From Candidatus Rifleibacteriota bacterium (GTDB taxonomy: Bacteria; Muiribacteriota; Ozemobacteria; Ozemobacterales; Ozemobacteraceae): a stretch of 36,992 bases of DNA. Positions 1-10,900 of this stretch are shown here, one piece after another; positions within the stretch are counted from its first letter, which is position 1, and each line of letters opens with the position of its first letter. Under the pieces are notes generated by a model, which worked only from the letters and a program-made list of their open reading frames with translations, searched no databases and had not been told where the DNA came from. The DNA is taken from contig JADFYG010000041.1 of the NCBI GenBank assembly GCA_015233155.1, positions 1 through 36,992 of the forward strand. The letters run 5' to 3'. The position numbers and the translations under genes were made by a program.

Positions 1-47
1 GCTTCGAAAGGCACACTTGTATTGGGAAGCATGCACACTAACGACGC
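1..47 (+). repeat. 47-bp exact inverted copy of part of the GspE-like gene
   Basis: These bases are the exact reverse complement of 578-624, inside the GspE-like ATPase gene on the minus strand. Read on the plus strand they encode the residues SKGTLVLGSMHTNDA of that ATPase; the frame then stops at base 60. Identity ends at base 48, where 577 would need to be an A but is a C. A gene fragment that begins at the window edge and points against its parent suggests either a chimeric or hairpin join at a contig end or a real short inverted duplication. The sequence alone cannot decide. Confidence 0.9.
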
Positions 48-111
48 TTTCCAGATTTGATTTTTGCGCGATCTGTTCCTGCCATGGTTCAATCCCCAGT
101 CCATAAAATTA

Positions 112-1338
112 TTATGTATGAATAAGACCCACTCGCTCGAGTGTTGTTTCCCCAAGCAGAGCTCTTCTGATACCGGATTCCCGCAACGTAATCATTCCCT
201 CGGATAATGCCTTTTGCCGAATATCTCCCAGCATATTTTTATACTCATGTTTTCTCATGACAAGTTCTCTTATGGCCTCGGTTACTTTAAGGCTTTCACA
301 ACAAAGAACCCTGCCTGAAAATCCCTTTTTACAGAGTTCACACCCATGGGATTTGAAAAAAGTTATTTTCGCAGGATCTGTTTCCGGAAATCCGATTCTC
401 TCAAGAAGTCCCTGATTGATGTTGAAACTCCTCAAAATTCCGGAAGAGGGCTTGAACTCTTCTCGACAATTTGGACAAAGCTTTCCGGCCAGACGTTGCG
501 CTTGTATCAAAAAAACATAATCCGCGATCCAAAATGGTTCGATGCCAGTGTTCATCAATCTGGTCAAAACAGAGGGCGCGTCGTTAGTGTGCATGCTTCC
601 CAATACAAGTGTGCCTTTCGAAGCAGCCCGGAAAGCCTCTTTCACTCTTTCGAAGTCTTCCAGTTTGACCTTTATGACATCGGAATTCTGGTCTATAAAT
701 TTTCTTATAACCATGGCCTCGAAATAGCCTATTTCAGGCTTACAATTAACCTGGTTTACCCCTGGAATTAAATATTCCACGGGGCTCTCCGCTGTAAGAA
801 TGTTTTTATCCGGAGCATTCAGAAAATTCAGGATGGACATTTGAGTCGTGGTTTTGCCGGACCCGGTTGGTCCTGCAAGTATGATAAGTCCGGCTTTCTT
901 CTGTAGCGCTTCATCCAACCTGCGTTTGGCAATCGGATCAATTCCGAGGTAATCAATATTCAAGCGAACTTCGGAAGGTTTTAAAACCCTGATGCAAATT
1001 TTGGGTCCCCAAACAGTAGGAACGGAAGAGAGTATAAAGTTAAATGAATTTCCGTTGATTTTAAGTCTTAACCACCCATCTGTTGGTAGTTTACAACAAA
1101 CTTCGAAACTTGCCTCAATCGATGCCATCTCAAAAAGTCGAGCTACCAGGTCGGGAAATACACTTTTAGGTGGTTCCAAGGCGTTAAAAAGTTCGCCGTC
1201 CTGTCTGTAGCGCACTCTTACATCATTTTCAAAGGGCTCGATGTGAATTTCACTCACTCCGTTAGTTGCGGCCTGAGACAGTATTAGGTTTGCAAGTCTT
1301 ATTATTTTTACCTTGTCGAACTCATTTTCTTCTACCAT
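112..1338 (-). CDS. GspE/PilB-like secretion or pilus ATPase, short and with abnormal Walker B
   Basis: This 408-residue protein belongs to the GspE/PilB family of hexameric ATPases that power type II secretion or type IV pilus assembly from the cytoplasmic face of the inner membrane. Visible features are IHIEP near residue 31, Walker A GPTGSGKTT at 156-164, an Asp-box-like stretch TAESPVEY near 182, a His box HTNDA at 250-254, paired cysteines (C288/C291, and CELC near 335) of the zinc motif, and the usual C-terminal EGM-TLRESG segment. It lacks the N-terminal domain of full-length GspE (typically over 500 residues). Where relatives have RQDPD followed by VGEIRD, this one reads DQNSD-VIKVKLEDFE, so the Walker B glutamate and an arginine are displaced or lost. 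The start follows an AGGAAG ribosome site. It lies 34 bp downstream of the phosphoesterase, probably in one operon. It may be a divergent or inactive paralogue. Confidence 0.85.
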   Translation of the reverse strand: MVEENEFDKVKIIRLANLILSQAATNGVSEIHIEPFENDVRVRYRQDGELFNALEPPKSVFPDLVARLFEMASIEASFEVCCKLPTDGWLRLKINGNSFNFILSSVPTVWGPKICIRVLKPSEVRLNIDYLGIDPIAKRRLDEALQKKAGLIILAGPTGSGKTTTQMSILNFLNAPDKNILTAESPVEYLIPGVNQVNCKPEIGYFEAMVIRKFIDQNSDVIKVKLEDFERVKEAFRAASKGTLVLGSMHTNDAPSVLTRLMNTGIEPFWIADYVFLIQAQRLAGKLCPNCREEFKPSSGILRSFNINQGLLERIGFPETDPAKITFFKSHGCELCKKGFSGRVLCCESLKVTEAIRELVMRKHEYKNMLGDIRQKALSEGMITLRESGIRRALLGETTLERVGLIHT

Positions 1339-1372
1339 TTTTTTCTTCCTGAAAAATCTGTAATAATACCAA

Positions 1373-1948
1373 TCAAACCCTGATCATTTTTAACTTCCTG
1401 ACCGAAATTGCATAGCGCTGATCCTCGAAATTTCCGATGGGGGTAATTCTTTCCTCATGGATGTGCCCGTGGATCAGATACCGGCAATGCCCGTCTAAAA
1501 TGAATTTTGCGAGAGCTTCACTCCCGAAATGGACACCGTCATCCTTGGCGTGAAAACTTGGCGGACCGTGAGTAATCAATAAATCAACATCCGGAAGAGT
1601 TTGAAGCATTTCGAATATCTGAAGATCGGACAAAAGAAAATGTCCGACATCCTTATATGCCAGGCATCCGTCAATTCCCGCGATTTTGAGAGTTCCGCAA
1701 TTTTCAACGGCCATATTCAGCGGAGTTACAAATGGCGGAAACGGAACTCGGTCATCGTGATTGCCTTTTACGGCTCCAAAAAAATAAGCAGTATAGAAAC
1801 GGGTTTTACAGAATTCCATTATAGACTGTTGGACATCCCCAAGAAACAGAACGGCATTTACAGTTGAACCCTTTACAACCGAGTTAATTTCCGCTTCTTC
1901 CAATTTATTATCATGAACATCGCTTACAAGAAGTATATTTTGAATCAT
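1373..1948 (-). CDS. Metallophosphoesterase, YfcE/MJ0936-like
   Basis: The 191-residue protein is a compact calcineurin-type metallophosphoesterase. The two-metal motifs appear in order: SDVHDN near residue 9, LGDVQ near 37, GNHDD near 63, THGPPSF near 126 and HGHIHEE near 160. This matches the YfcE/MJ0936 group, soluble phosphodiesterases with poorly defined natural substrates. No signal peptide is visible, so it should act in the cytoplasm. Its ATG follows GGAGTGAG at good spacing. It precedes the GspE-like gene by 34 bp on the same strand. A dispersed repeat (2011-2110) lies just upstream of its start. The family call is firm; the substrate is unknown. Confidence 0.85.
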   Translation of the reverse strand: MIQNILLVSDVHDNKLEEAEINSVVKGSTVNAVLFLGDVQQSIMEFCKTRFYTAYFFGAVKGNHDDRVPFPPFVTPLNMAVENCGTLKIAGIDGCLAYKDVGHFLLSDLQIFEMLQTLPDVDLLITHGPPSFHAKDDGVHFGSEALAKFILDGHCRYLIHGHIHEERITPIGNFEDQRYAISVRKLKMIRV

Positions 1949-2010
1949 TTGAAATACTCACTCCGAGAAAATGGGGTCAGCGACCATTCTCTCATATTTT
2001 ATTGAGGCAA

Positions 2011-2110
2011 TTGCAATATTCACGAAACATCACGCCGGGGCGGGTTTGAAACCCGCCCCTACAAATGGACGCTGCGCATTCACTCATAATTACCACATAA
2101 TTTTGCAAGT
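2011..2110 (+). repeat. Dispersed hairpin repeat, family 1, copy A
   Basis: A ~100-bp element found again at 17983-18078 and 23982-24083. It begins TTGCAATATTCACG, carries a GGGGCGGGTTTGAAACCCGC-type perfect hairpin core at about 2037-2059, and ends AATTTTGCAAG. The ends read as inverted repeats of each other, TTGCAA(T)ATT against TTGCAAAATT. By eye this copy differs from the third at about 7 of 100 positions. It lies between the phosphoesterase start and the end of the fused spermidine synthase gene and carries no reading frame of its own. Confidence 0.85.
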
Positions 2111-2150
2111 TTCTCTATTTTCATATTATCTTAACAAGATGCTTACCAGT

Positions 2151-4535
2151 TCAGCGTTTCAAAGCACCGAGCAGGTTTATGAAGTCATCACGCCAGACGG
2201 TTGTCCCAGGAATGAGACGGCAGGGCTCCCAGGCGGGGTCGTCAGCAAGGCTCCCGAGAGCCTTTGTTGAGCGGGCTAATACGACCCAATTTGAGGGATT
2301 CACGTAGGGCCGTAAATTCTCTTCATCTGGTGGAAGCTTTGCCGGAAGCTGCCAGATACAGATACGGCTGACCAATTTCGCTTCGATTGCCAGCTCTCCA
2401 AGAACCGGTTCTAAATCGAAATAGCGATTGGATATATGAAATGCCAGCAGACCATCTGATGCAAGCCGATCCAGGTATATTCGCAACGCCTCGACCGTTG
2501 TAAGATGCAGCGGAATTGCATCGGACGAGTAGGCGTCGAGAACGATAAGATCATATACTCCATGGGCTGAGGCAAGCCCCATGCGCCCATCGACGATATG
2601 TACAGAGATGCTCGCGGAGCTGTCAGAAAGATAACTGAAGTAATCAGGATTCTGCGCAATGCGCGAAACAGTTTCGTCGATTTCAAATATGTCGAAAATC
2701 TGACCAGGCGTGCCATAAGATACCAACGCACCGGTTCCCAGGCCCAGTAAGGCAACTCTGGCCGGATTATTCGTGTCGGAATAACGTCGCCGCATTTCCC
2801 TGAAAATGCGACCCGCAGGGCCACTGCGAGCATAGTAAGCAAGCGGGATCCCCCTTGACGATGATGCAGGGCTTTGCCAGCCATGATGAATATTGCCGTG
2901 TTTCAGTAGATGTACATTGGTGTCAGTATCGCGCTGAACCGTGTGAACTCCGAAGAAAGATCTTTCTCTGTACAGAACCTCACGGCCGTCAAAAGAAAAC
3001 CAGATTCCGGCAATAAGCAGGATGGGCAGTGCAATTCGAAAAAAACGTGGCAAGACGAGACCAATAATCCAAATACCGGTCAAAAGCGATGCGATAGCTG
3101 TTTTGACGCTTGTCTCGTTCGCCACGCGAAAATCAGCTTCAAACCACCAGAAACAAACAAATATGAGGCACAATGAAGCATGTCTCACCAACCGCCGCCA
3201 CGACGGATAAGCAGTTTGAAGTTCAGAGGACCCCGATGCCATAGCGTGCAAAGATGCGTCATTTGCTCTATGCATAGATGTTTTATCGAGATTGGAACAA
3301 AGCCCCGAATTAACAGACGAACACGAAAGTCGTGCCGGCACAAGCGGCATAAAAAAAGCAGCCAGTGCAAGAGTCAACTGATACTCCGCCGATGTAGTGA
3401 ATAACAAGGGGGCCAGTAATGAGTTGAACACGCCACCAAGAGCGCCACCGACGGACATCCAAAGATAATATGCGGTCAAATGCTGTGATGCCGGTCTTTT
3501 CAGAGCGAGTTCACCGTGAAAGATCAGAAACAGTATGAAACCGAAACAAAGATGACACACCACAAGGACACCCAAAGGCAAAGAAAATCGAAACAACAGC
3601 AGCAACGGCATGGGAGACAGAATGGCTGCTGTTCCCTCGACCAATCTTGCATGCAGCGACTCGTATGTCCGCGAGAAAACGATTATGAAAGATGCGAGAT
3701 ACAGTGACAGAGGCAGAATCCATAACAGAGGTATGGCTGCAATATCCGTCGAAATGTAGGTTGTGATGCCGAGAAACAGACTCGACGGAATGAATGCAAG
3801 ACCGACCCAGCACAAGGCCTGTCGGTATGTCGGACCTGGCTCTTCTTCAATAGCACCTTCAACAGATTTTTTTACCGTCAGGGGTATAGCGGGAAGCTCA
3901 GACGCATCGCCGACCGAAGGCTGGTCAGCATTCATATTTACTTCGACTGCCAAATCCCGGGGAAGATGAAATGCGCACGCCGCTGTCATGGCGAAAAGCA
4001 ACAGGTAGCCGACGCTCCAGATCTGGGCCTGAGCCGCCAGAGGGAAAACGCGTTCGATAATCAGAGGGTAAGCGAGCAGCGCTATCAGACTGCCGGCATT
4101 GCCAGCCATCGACAACCGGTATGGATCAGTTTCCCGCCGTGAAGGATGAACGGAAAACCAGCGTTGCAGCATCGGAGAACCGGCGGCCAGAACAAAAAAA
4201 GGAAGACCAATCCCGACGAGTAGAACGTGAAGCAGACCGGATATCGGTGCATGGACAAGCTCTCCGGCTAATCTGCCTGGCAAAGCAAACGGAAGAAACG
4301 GAAGAACTGCAAGCATCGGCAACAGGTGGCGCCTGGACTGACCGTGAACTCCCCATCCGGAGATGGCTCGATCAGCATATAGATATCCAAACAAAAGCAG
4401 CGTCTGGAAGAACAACATGCAGACATTCCAGACTGCGGGTGCACCTCCCAGGCTCGGCAGCAACATGCGTGCAACGATCGGCTGTAATAAAAACAGCAGG
4501 AATGCATTTAGAAATATTGTTGTGGGAAAAAGCAT
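2151..4535 (-). CDS. Membrane-fused spermidine synthase-like protein
   Basis: A 794-residue protein with two parts. The first ~540 residues are strongly hydrophobic, with many predicted membrane segments starting FLNAFLLFLLQPIVARMLLPSL, the hallmark of proteins annotated as fused MFS/spermidine synthase. The C-terminal ~230 residues are a SpeE-like aminopropyltransferase/methyltransferase fold: GLGTGALVSYG near 595 resembles the SAM-binding loop, FEID near 613 the acidic strand end, and LDAYSSDAIP at 666-675 the family's active-site region (D667, D671). Known SpeE transfers aminopropyl from decarboxylated SAM to putrescine; whether the membrane-fused forms make polyamines is not settled. The ATG has only a weak AGGT upstream. 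It lies downstream of the small Cys-rich gene on the same strand, with an 87-bp gap. Confidence 0.85.
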   Translation of the reverse strand: MLFPTTIFLNAFLLFLLQPIVARMLLPSLGGAPAVWNVCMLFFQTLLLFGYLYADRAISGWGVHGQSRRHLLPMLAVLPFLPFALPGRLAGELVHAPISGLLHVLLVGIGLPFFVLAAGSPMLQRWFSVHPSRRETDPYRLSMAGNAGSLIALLAYPLIIERVFPLAAQAQIWSVGYLLLFAMTAACAFHLPRDLAVEVNMNADQPSVGDASELPAIPLTVKKSVEGAIEEEPGPTYRQALCWVGLAFIPSSLFLGITTYISTDIAAIPLLWILPLSLYLASFIIVFSRTYESLHARLVEGTAAILSPMPLLLLFRFSLPLGVLVVCHLCFGFILFLIFHGELALKRPASQHLTAYYLWMSVGGALGGVFNSLLAPLLFTTSAEYQLTLALAAFFMPLVPARLSCSSVNSGLCSNLDKTSMHRANDASLHAMASGSSELQTAYPSWRRLVRHASLCLIFVCFWWFEADFRVANETSVKTAIASLLTGIWIIGLVLPRFFRIALPILLIAGIWFSFDGREVLYRERSFFGVHTVQRDTDTNVHLLKHGNIHHGWQSPASSSRGIPLAYYARSGPAGRIFREMRRRYSDTNNPARVALLGLGTGALVSYGTPGQIFDIFEIDETVSRIAQNPDYFSYLSDSSASISVHIVDGRMGLASAHGVYDLIVLDAYSSDAIPLHLTTVEALRIYLDRLASDGLLAFHISNRYFDLEPVLGELAIEAKLVSRICIWQLPAKLPPDEENLRPYVNPSNWVVLARSTKALGSLADDPAWEPCRLIPGTTVWRDDFINLLGALKR

Positions 4536-4622
4536 TGCCGTCGGTACCTATGATTTCAGATTGATACTGCATTCCAGAGTCTGATATTACAACAGGTCTG
4601 GCGCATGTTCCACACTATATGA

Positions 4623-4784
4623 TCATCGCTTCTTCCAAAATCCGCACGAGATGGCCCTGTTAATAACATCAGTCGGCATTTTATGCCCGTAGCATTTCCC
4701 GTCAGAATCAAGATTGGCGCATTCTGAACACTTCACATTCCATTTTCCGGTCAGATACCCCAGCACTATACACAAATATCGCAT
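4623..4784 (-). CDS. 53-residue Cys-rich small protein
   Basis: A short reading frame with a good ribosome site (TAGGAG about 8 bases before the ATG) encodes a protein beginning MRYLCIVLGYLTGKW and continuing with a tidy cysteine pattern, C19-x2-C22-x8-C31-x15-C47, ending ISCGFWKKR. The segment KCYGHKMPTDVI sits between the third and fourth cysteines. Four well-spaced cysteines with charged flanks suggest a zinc or iron-sulfur knuckle. It stands between the macroglobulin terminator and the fused spermidine synthase, on the same strand as both. The combination of ribosome site, conserved-looking motif and fit into an otherwise empty 370-bp gap makes a real gene likely. No function can be assigned. 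Confidence 0.72.
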   Translation of the reverse strand: MRYLCIVLGYLTGKWNVKCSECANLDSDGKCYGHKMPTDVINRAISCGFWKKR

Positions 4785-4839
4785 ATCGACTACTCCTATC
4801 AATTATTATGATTCGAATTGCAGGCTTCCGGCTCCACTC

Positions 4840-4875
4840 AATAAAAGCACACGCCCCACCAGCTAAGGTGGAGCG
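4840..4875 (-). terminator. Terminator after the alpha-2-macroglobulin gene
   Basis: Read on the minus strand, CGCTCCACC (4867-4875) pairs with GGTGGGGCG (4852-4860), with one G-T wobble and a six-base loop. It is followed shortly by a CTTTTATT tract. It lies 30 bp past the stop codon of the macroglobulin gene and before the small Cys-rich gene, so the latter probably has its own promoter or depends on read-through. Confidence 0.65.
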
Positions 4876-4905
4876 CGTTTTCACATCACTGCGAACGGAA
4901 GAACG

Positions 4906-7900
4906 TCACTCGACTTCCAACAAAAAGCTTTCGCTATGGCTTCCGAATTCCGGAGCATACATGCACTGGATTTCCGCCATGCCGGTTTGATAGCTACCCT
5001 TGTGTTGTACACGCAGATTGTACTCGAAGACGTAGACACCCTTCGGCAGATAATCGAAGTAGAAGTGTGTCGCGGTATCCCGTGGAGACTGATAATATCC
5101 GAGCCCGTCCTGATACCTATAACCGGAGAGTGCTTCAACCGGTTCAAGACCAGAACCGCGACCGTCCTTCATATGGACAAACTCCATATCGCGATCGGTA
5201 CGCAGTTCAATTCGGATCACCAGCAGATCTCCGACTGAGAGTTTTCCTTTTACCGGGGAAATTTCAGGGCCGCGCGGCGTGTCTTTCTTCACGAACAGTG
5301 TCTTCTTGAGCTTGAGATTGGTTTCGTGCGGGGTGATCTTGGTCATGTCTTCCAGATACTGCCAATGCAATCCACCCCATGCAATCCCTTTGTCTTCCTT
5401 GCTTACAGTGACATCGCCCATCGCCGGCTTAACATCAGGCCCCGCAAACTTCTTTTCATAGAAACCGGTGCCGGCCTCGACTTTTTCAGGTTGGATCTCG
5501 ATACCGCCCAGGCTTACTTTCACGAGCTTGTCTGAGGCAAGCAGCTTGTCTCCCTTGAGTAGTAAAGCATAGATTGCATCGGCGGTTGCTTTCGTGGTCT
5601 TCCAGTCCTGCGTCTGCTTCTGCTTAAGCAACCAGATCTTGCACTCTTCAACGCCGGCCTCATCATGCCCGATCTCGTCGAACATCTCGACCATGATTGC
5701 CTGCGTCTCTATCGGAGCACGATACCACCACCACGAAAGCTCCGTTTCACGCCAGAAGCGTCCCATTTCTTCTTCCGTTACGCTGCGCTCCTTGATGCTC
5801 GCGAAGATTTTGGCGGGAAGTACACTGTCGCCAAACCGAGACAATCCGAGAGCAAGGTGTCCCTGCGAAAGCCTGTTGTCGAGCTTCAACCAGTATTGCT
5901 GCGCCTGCCCCTTGAAATATTCCAGGGCATCCCTGGCAATCGCGGCGACTGGCTTCTCCTTGATGAAGAAACTGCGACCGTAGAAATATAGCGCTATATC
6001 GGCTGAGAGATTGTTGGCATTCTTGTCTCCATAATGAAGGATCTGCTGATACCGCTCGTTCAACTGGCTATCCAGATGATCGAGCGCCCGAAAAGCCGCA
6101 GATGTGTCGATGTCGACGCCGAGATGCCGTAAGCGGCCGAAACCGGTCGTTATGTAGAGCGTGATGAATGAGTTCGGCGGTCCACCAGGGAACCAGGGCC
6201 AGTAACCGCCTGCCGCCTGCATTTTTTTGAGCTTTTCCATGGCGCGGCTGAGCTCGCCGTCTATACGGTTTTCGTCAAACAGCAAGCCGACACGATGCTT
6301 GTTCTCGGTTTCAGTCTTTGCCTCGCAAACCCATGGAGTTTCGAGCAAAACAACGCTCTTGAGATCCTGATTTTTTTCCAGATTCGAAAGAAGTGCCTTG
6401 CCGCCCTGGGCTTCATCGGCTTTCCATGTGTCGAAAACCTTGCGAATCTTAGGATCGGACTTTGCGATGAATCGGGCAAGACTATTAGCATAAATGCGAT
6501 TGAATAATTGTTCCGAACACTCGTGCGGGAATTCCATCAGGTATGGCAGCGCCTGAACCGCATACCAGGCTGGATTAGAAGTCATCTGAATCGTAAGCCC
6601 CTGCGTGACAAGCGTATTCGACTTGGCGGCATCGAGAAGCTTCTGTAACTTGAAGTTTTTCGTGGCCGGTCCGCGAATTGGCAGAGGTAATGATTCGGTC
6701 ACGAACAGACGCCTGGAAAGAATCGGAAGCATAGCCTCTTCACCGTCAGACAATTTGTCAGTGGCGGCTACGACCTTGTATGCCACTATGCCCGGGCCGT
6801 CCGGGACTGTCAGAGACCATCCGAATGACCGGGATTCCTTTGCAGGCACCTCGAACGGCAGATCGGGAGCAGTAAGACCGAACTCCTTATCCCGGGCTGC
6901 GTCAGTCACCGAATCACGAAGCGAAAGCTGGATTTTGCCTTTCTGCAAAGTGTCGGAGAGATTGGTCACTTTCGCTGTAAAGACTATCGTATCGCCTTCC
7001 CTCAGAAACCGCGGAGGATTCGGCTGAACCATCAGATCTTTCTGCGTGACGGTTTCACCGGTCAGACCGCCGCTCTCGCCGGTCATTCCGTGGGCGAAAC
7101 CCAGGAATTTCCAGGTCGTGAGCGCTTCCGGCATAGTGAACGTCATCTTGACCGACCCGTCGGACTCGACCGCGAGGTGTGGAAAGAAAAACGCAGTTTC
7201 ATTCAGATTAGTACGCGCGGATACTTTGCTAAGATCCGGCCCTGCAACAGCTCCACCAGCAGGTTTCTGCTCAGGCGCCCCCTTGTCCTGTTCCATCGGC
7301 GCTGCCGCAGGAGATGGCGCGGCGCTATCGCTCAAAGCCATACTTTTGCTATCCATGTCTCCCGCATCGCTCTTCTTCATGGCTCTGGACATCATCGGTT
7401 TTGGTGCCATACCACGCATAGGGCGAGCGCCTCCCATGGGGGCCGCCAACTCGTAATCCATTTCCCCTCCCCCGCCGCCCATTGCATATCCCATGAAGTT
7501 TTGCACCAATTCATCAGGAAATCTGAAATACAATCGAGAGGAAGATGAATAACCACCAGCCCATGAGTTGATTATGTTATCGAGCTGACGCGACACATTG
7601 GCAAATCGTTGATTGAGACACGTTTCATTGCCCCGGAAAAAATTGAATCTCGTAAGCCACGAGTGCGGAGCAAATGCATCCAGGGATGCATCATACATTG
7701 CCGCAACCATCTCAACAGCCTTCATTTCAGCCCCAGGGCCTTTGATCGAAACTGTCCAGGTGTCTTTTTGTCCGGGCTGCATCTTCGAGGTGAAATGCGC
7801 AAAAGAGATGTCCATGTTTTTATTCGACCACGGGACATCAACATTCAGATCGTTCAGATAACCACGGTTTTCGCGCACTTGAACGACCCGCACCTGAAAG

Positions 7901-10900
7901 CCGCCGCGCATATCTTCAGTAATGGGAATTTCTATAAGATGCTGCGTCGTCCCCGGCTCGGTCCACCAGGATTTCAGTATTTTTCGATGATGCTCTATCT
8001 CCAGGAATGAACGTCCGGTCGAGTAACCGGTTCCCCAGATGGCGCGGAATGTCTTACCCACCTCGACTGATGAAGATTCAGCCTGGAAAAGAAACGGAAT
8101 ATTTGTCTGGAATTCCCGCGCGGAAGGATCGACAACCAGCAGATCTTTTTGTGCCGTCACCTCTTTGCCATAGCGATCCCGGCTATTACTGCTCACGCGG
8201 TATGCGCCTGGTTTGAGGGTAAACGAAGCGGAAGCTGTTCCGCTCACATCCGAGTCATAATTGACTTCTCCGGTCTTTTCCCCGGCTTCCCAGGCGCGAA
8301 TATCGGAAAGATTTTTGGGATCGTTCTGCCCGATATCTGGACGCACTGGACTTTTGGGACCTTTAAGCGCCTGAATGAGAAGCGTTCCATGCGCGGGAAT
8401 CCCCTTGCCATCCAATGTCGTGGTGCGAATCTGCACGATAACCGGCTTTGCCGTTTCGAGCCATGCATCTGTCTGCAAACCCAGTTCCAGTGCCGCATAA
8501 CCCAATCGGACAGACTGCTCGGCCGATCGCGTTTCACCAGCCGTATCCGTTACATCCGCACTCACACGGTAGATGAAAGTGGGTTGATCCTTCTCCGGAA
8601 TACTGCGATCAGGTTTTGCCGTAAATGTGACGGTGAAATCTCCCTTTACATCCGTGACCGCGACACCGTGCGTAATTTCCTGGGCGCCAGCCGGTCGGAC
8701 CGGACACCACCAGCACCAATCAGGCAGTCTTGCCTCGCGCGTCACACGATATTTAACCTTTGCGCCGTCGACCGCCGCACCCGTGAATGACATGGCGTGC
8801 CCTTTCACAGTGATGCGCTCGTCAAGCTTTCCACCTTCAGACGGCGTCTCCAATGTCACCTTGAATTTTGGCCGCTTGTATTCCTCAACCCGAAAGATTG
8901 TACTGCCCTGATAACCATGGCTCACAAGGCTCATCTGGCCGAGCAGACGGCCGGGGCCGGGCGCGGTGAAAGTGCCGGAGAACGAGCCGAACTCGTTACT
9001 GTTGAGAGTCTGCTTTGCAATCTCCTGACCGTTAACGTCGCGAAATGACACAAGCGCCTGGCGTTTGGGAATGACGTCGTATCGATTTCCCTCGGTATCG
9101 ACATGCACCAAAAGGCCTTTGTATTGAATCGATTGCCCCGGCCGATATATTGCGCGATCGGTAAAAAAGAAAACCATGTTTTCCGACCTGGCCGGCTCGC
9201 TGCGATAGGAGTTCATCGAGTCAAGATCGAACAGGGTTTCCCCACGAAAATGGGCGATGGCGAAAAGCCCGTTGTTGCGATCCGCCCTGGGGCCGTTTTC
9301 GGAAAAAGTATAGACTCCGTTTTTGTCGGTTGTGACTGTTTCAACCCTCTTCCAACCGCGATCATACTCGAAAGTGAATCCGTCGACCTCTGCACCCGTA
9401 ATGGGTTCGCCCGTTTCGTTGTCCAGCACCATTCCGCCGATGCTCCCATCATGCGTGCGGGTTACCAAAGCCAGTGAACTGAACCAGACCGGAGCCAGAG
9501 CGACACAGTTGTCGTTTTCAGAATAATCCGACTTCCAGCTCGCAACGAGAAAATAGAAGCCGGGGTCGGCGGCAGGCATCGCTATTTCTTCAGTGCGTTG
9601 GGAATAATCCGAAGTCGGCGGAAGAGTTGTTGCCCAGGCTTCGGTTCCCTTCCGGTCAATCATTTGGCGACGCGACTGCCAATCGTCATTCAGCCGCTCA
9701 GGTGACCAGTTTTTTTTCCCGAGAAGATCGCGCCAGTCATACGGTACCAGTTTAAAATTAACTTTTTCTATGTTTCGATATGTGACGTGAAGCTTGGGAA
9801 GCGGCTTTCCAATTACCCGCTCGGTCGTCACCGAAAGCTCCCTGTTTTCGAGCTGCGAGATGATAGCCTTGCAATCTGTCGCCCCGTCAGAATTCGGATG
9901 ACGTTTGAGACCTTCGGATGCAATCTTATAGGCGTCAACACGTTTGCCCTGCTTGATCAACTCACCCGCCGCGCGCGCGCATGCAATGCTGGAAAGCGGA
10001 CTATCAGCAGACTCTTTGGCAATCATCACCAGTTGCTGCAGATATCGGTCGGACGCCTCTTCCCCGACCGCGACCTCACGAGCCCATAAAAGACGCTGCA
10101 GATCGAGATCGATCAACGCATTGGCGTTGCCTTGTTTCGAGTGATACGCCATCAGGCGCCGCAGTAACTGTACGGTCTTGTATTTCGGAGATGCTGTATC
10201 ACCAGTGTCGGGTTCCCAGGCGAGAAAAGCCTTGGCATCGCTCAAAGCCTGAGATTTCGCATCGATCTCGAAAGCATCCTGGGGATTCGCACCCGCCTGC
10301 TCTCCGCTCATGTAAAAATCCAAGGCATTGTGAGCTGTGAAGTCAAATAATGTCGGCCTGAGTTCTACCGGCTGATTTCCGGGTTGTAAAAAGTCGGAAA
10401 ATGTCTCAATTGGGACATTCTGCAAAGCCGCCTCTTCCTTCAGAACATCATCAAAAATTCCACCGATTTTTTTGAATAGTTTCGGCAGATCCCAGGTCGT
10501 GAAATCCTTTTCGTCAAGGCCTTGTGTTGCCGAACGATTAAGGAAACGCCAATTGTTTTGCTGAAAATACTGCCAATACCAACGCGCGAGAACGACTCGC
10601 AACATAGGTTGAAGCGAGGCATCAAAAGTGGGAATTTCTTTTTCCAGGCGAATGATTTTCTCTTCCGCCTTATTTCCCTGGATCGTGCCTTCAAGCACTA
10701 TTTTCTTTGTGAGCGCCCGCGCCGCCTCTCCGAATTTCTTGTCGGCAATGGCAGAGGCAATTATCGGCTCGAGCTTCTCGACAGCGGTCTTCGGAAGCCC
10801 ATCCGAAACGGCCTTGTCTACCGCAGCCCAATCCGCAGCCCTATCGGCCGCCGCCGCCGGAACACCTATTGCTATAAGTACGGCAAGAAAAACACATAAA

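Noticed and set aside
346..771. 141-codon plus-strand frame opposite the GspE-like ATPase
   Set aside because: It is antisense to the Walker A and zinc motif region of a recognised gene.
2034..2065. G+C-rich palindromes considered as a CRISPR repeat or attachment site
   Set aside because: The copies are kilobases apart, lack regular spacers and have their own inverted ends, so a dispersed element fits better; no cas or integrase gene was seen.
8149..8790. 213-codon open frame on the plus strand inside the macroglobulin gene
   Set aside because: It is antisense to strongly conserved macroglobulin coding sequence, has no ribosome site and shows no family feature. The other open frames opposite this gene were dismissed for the same reason.
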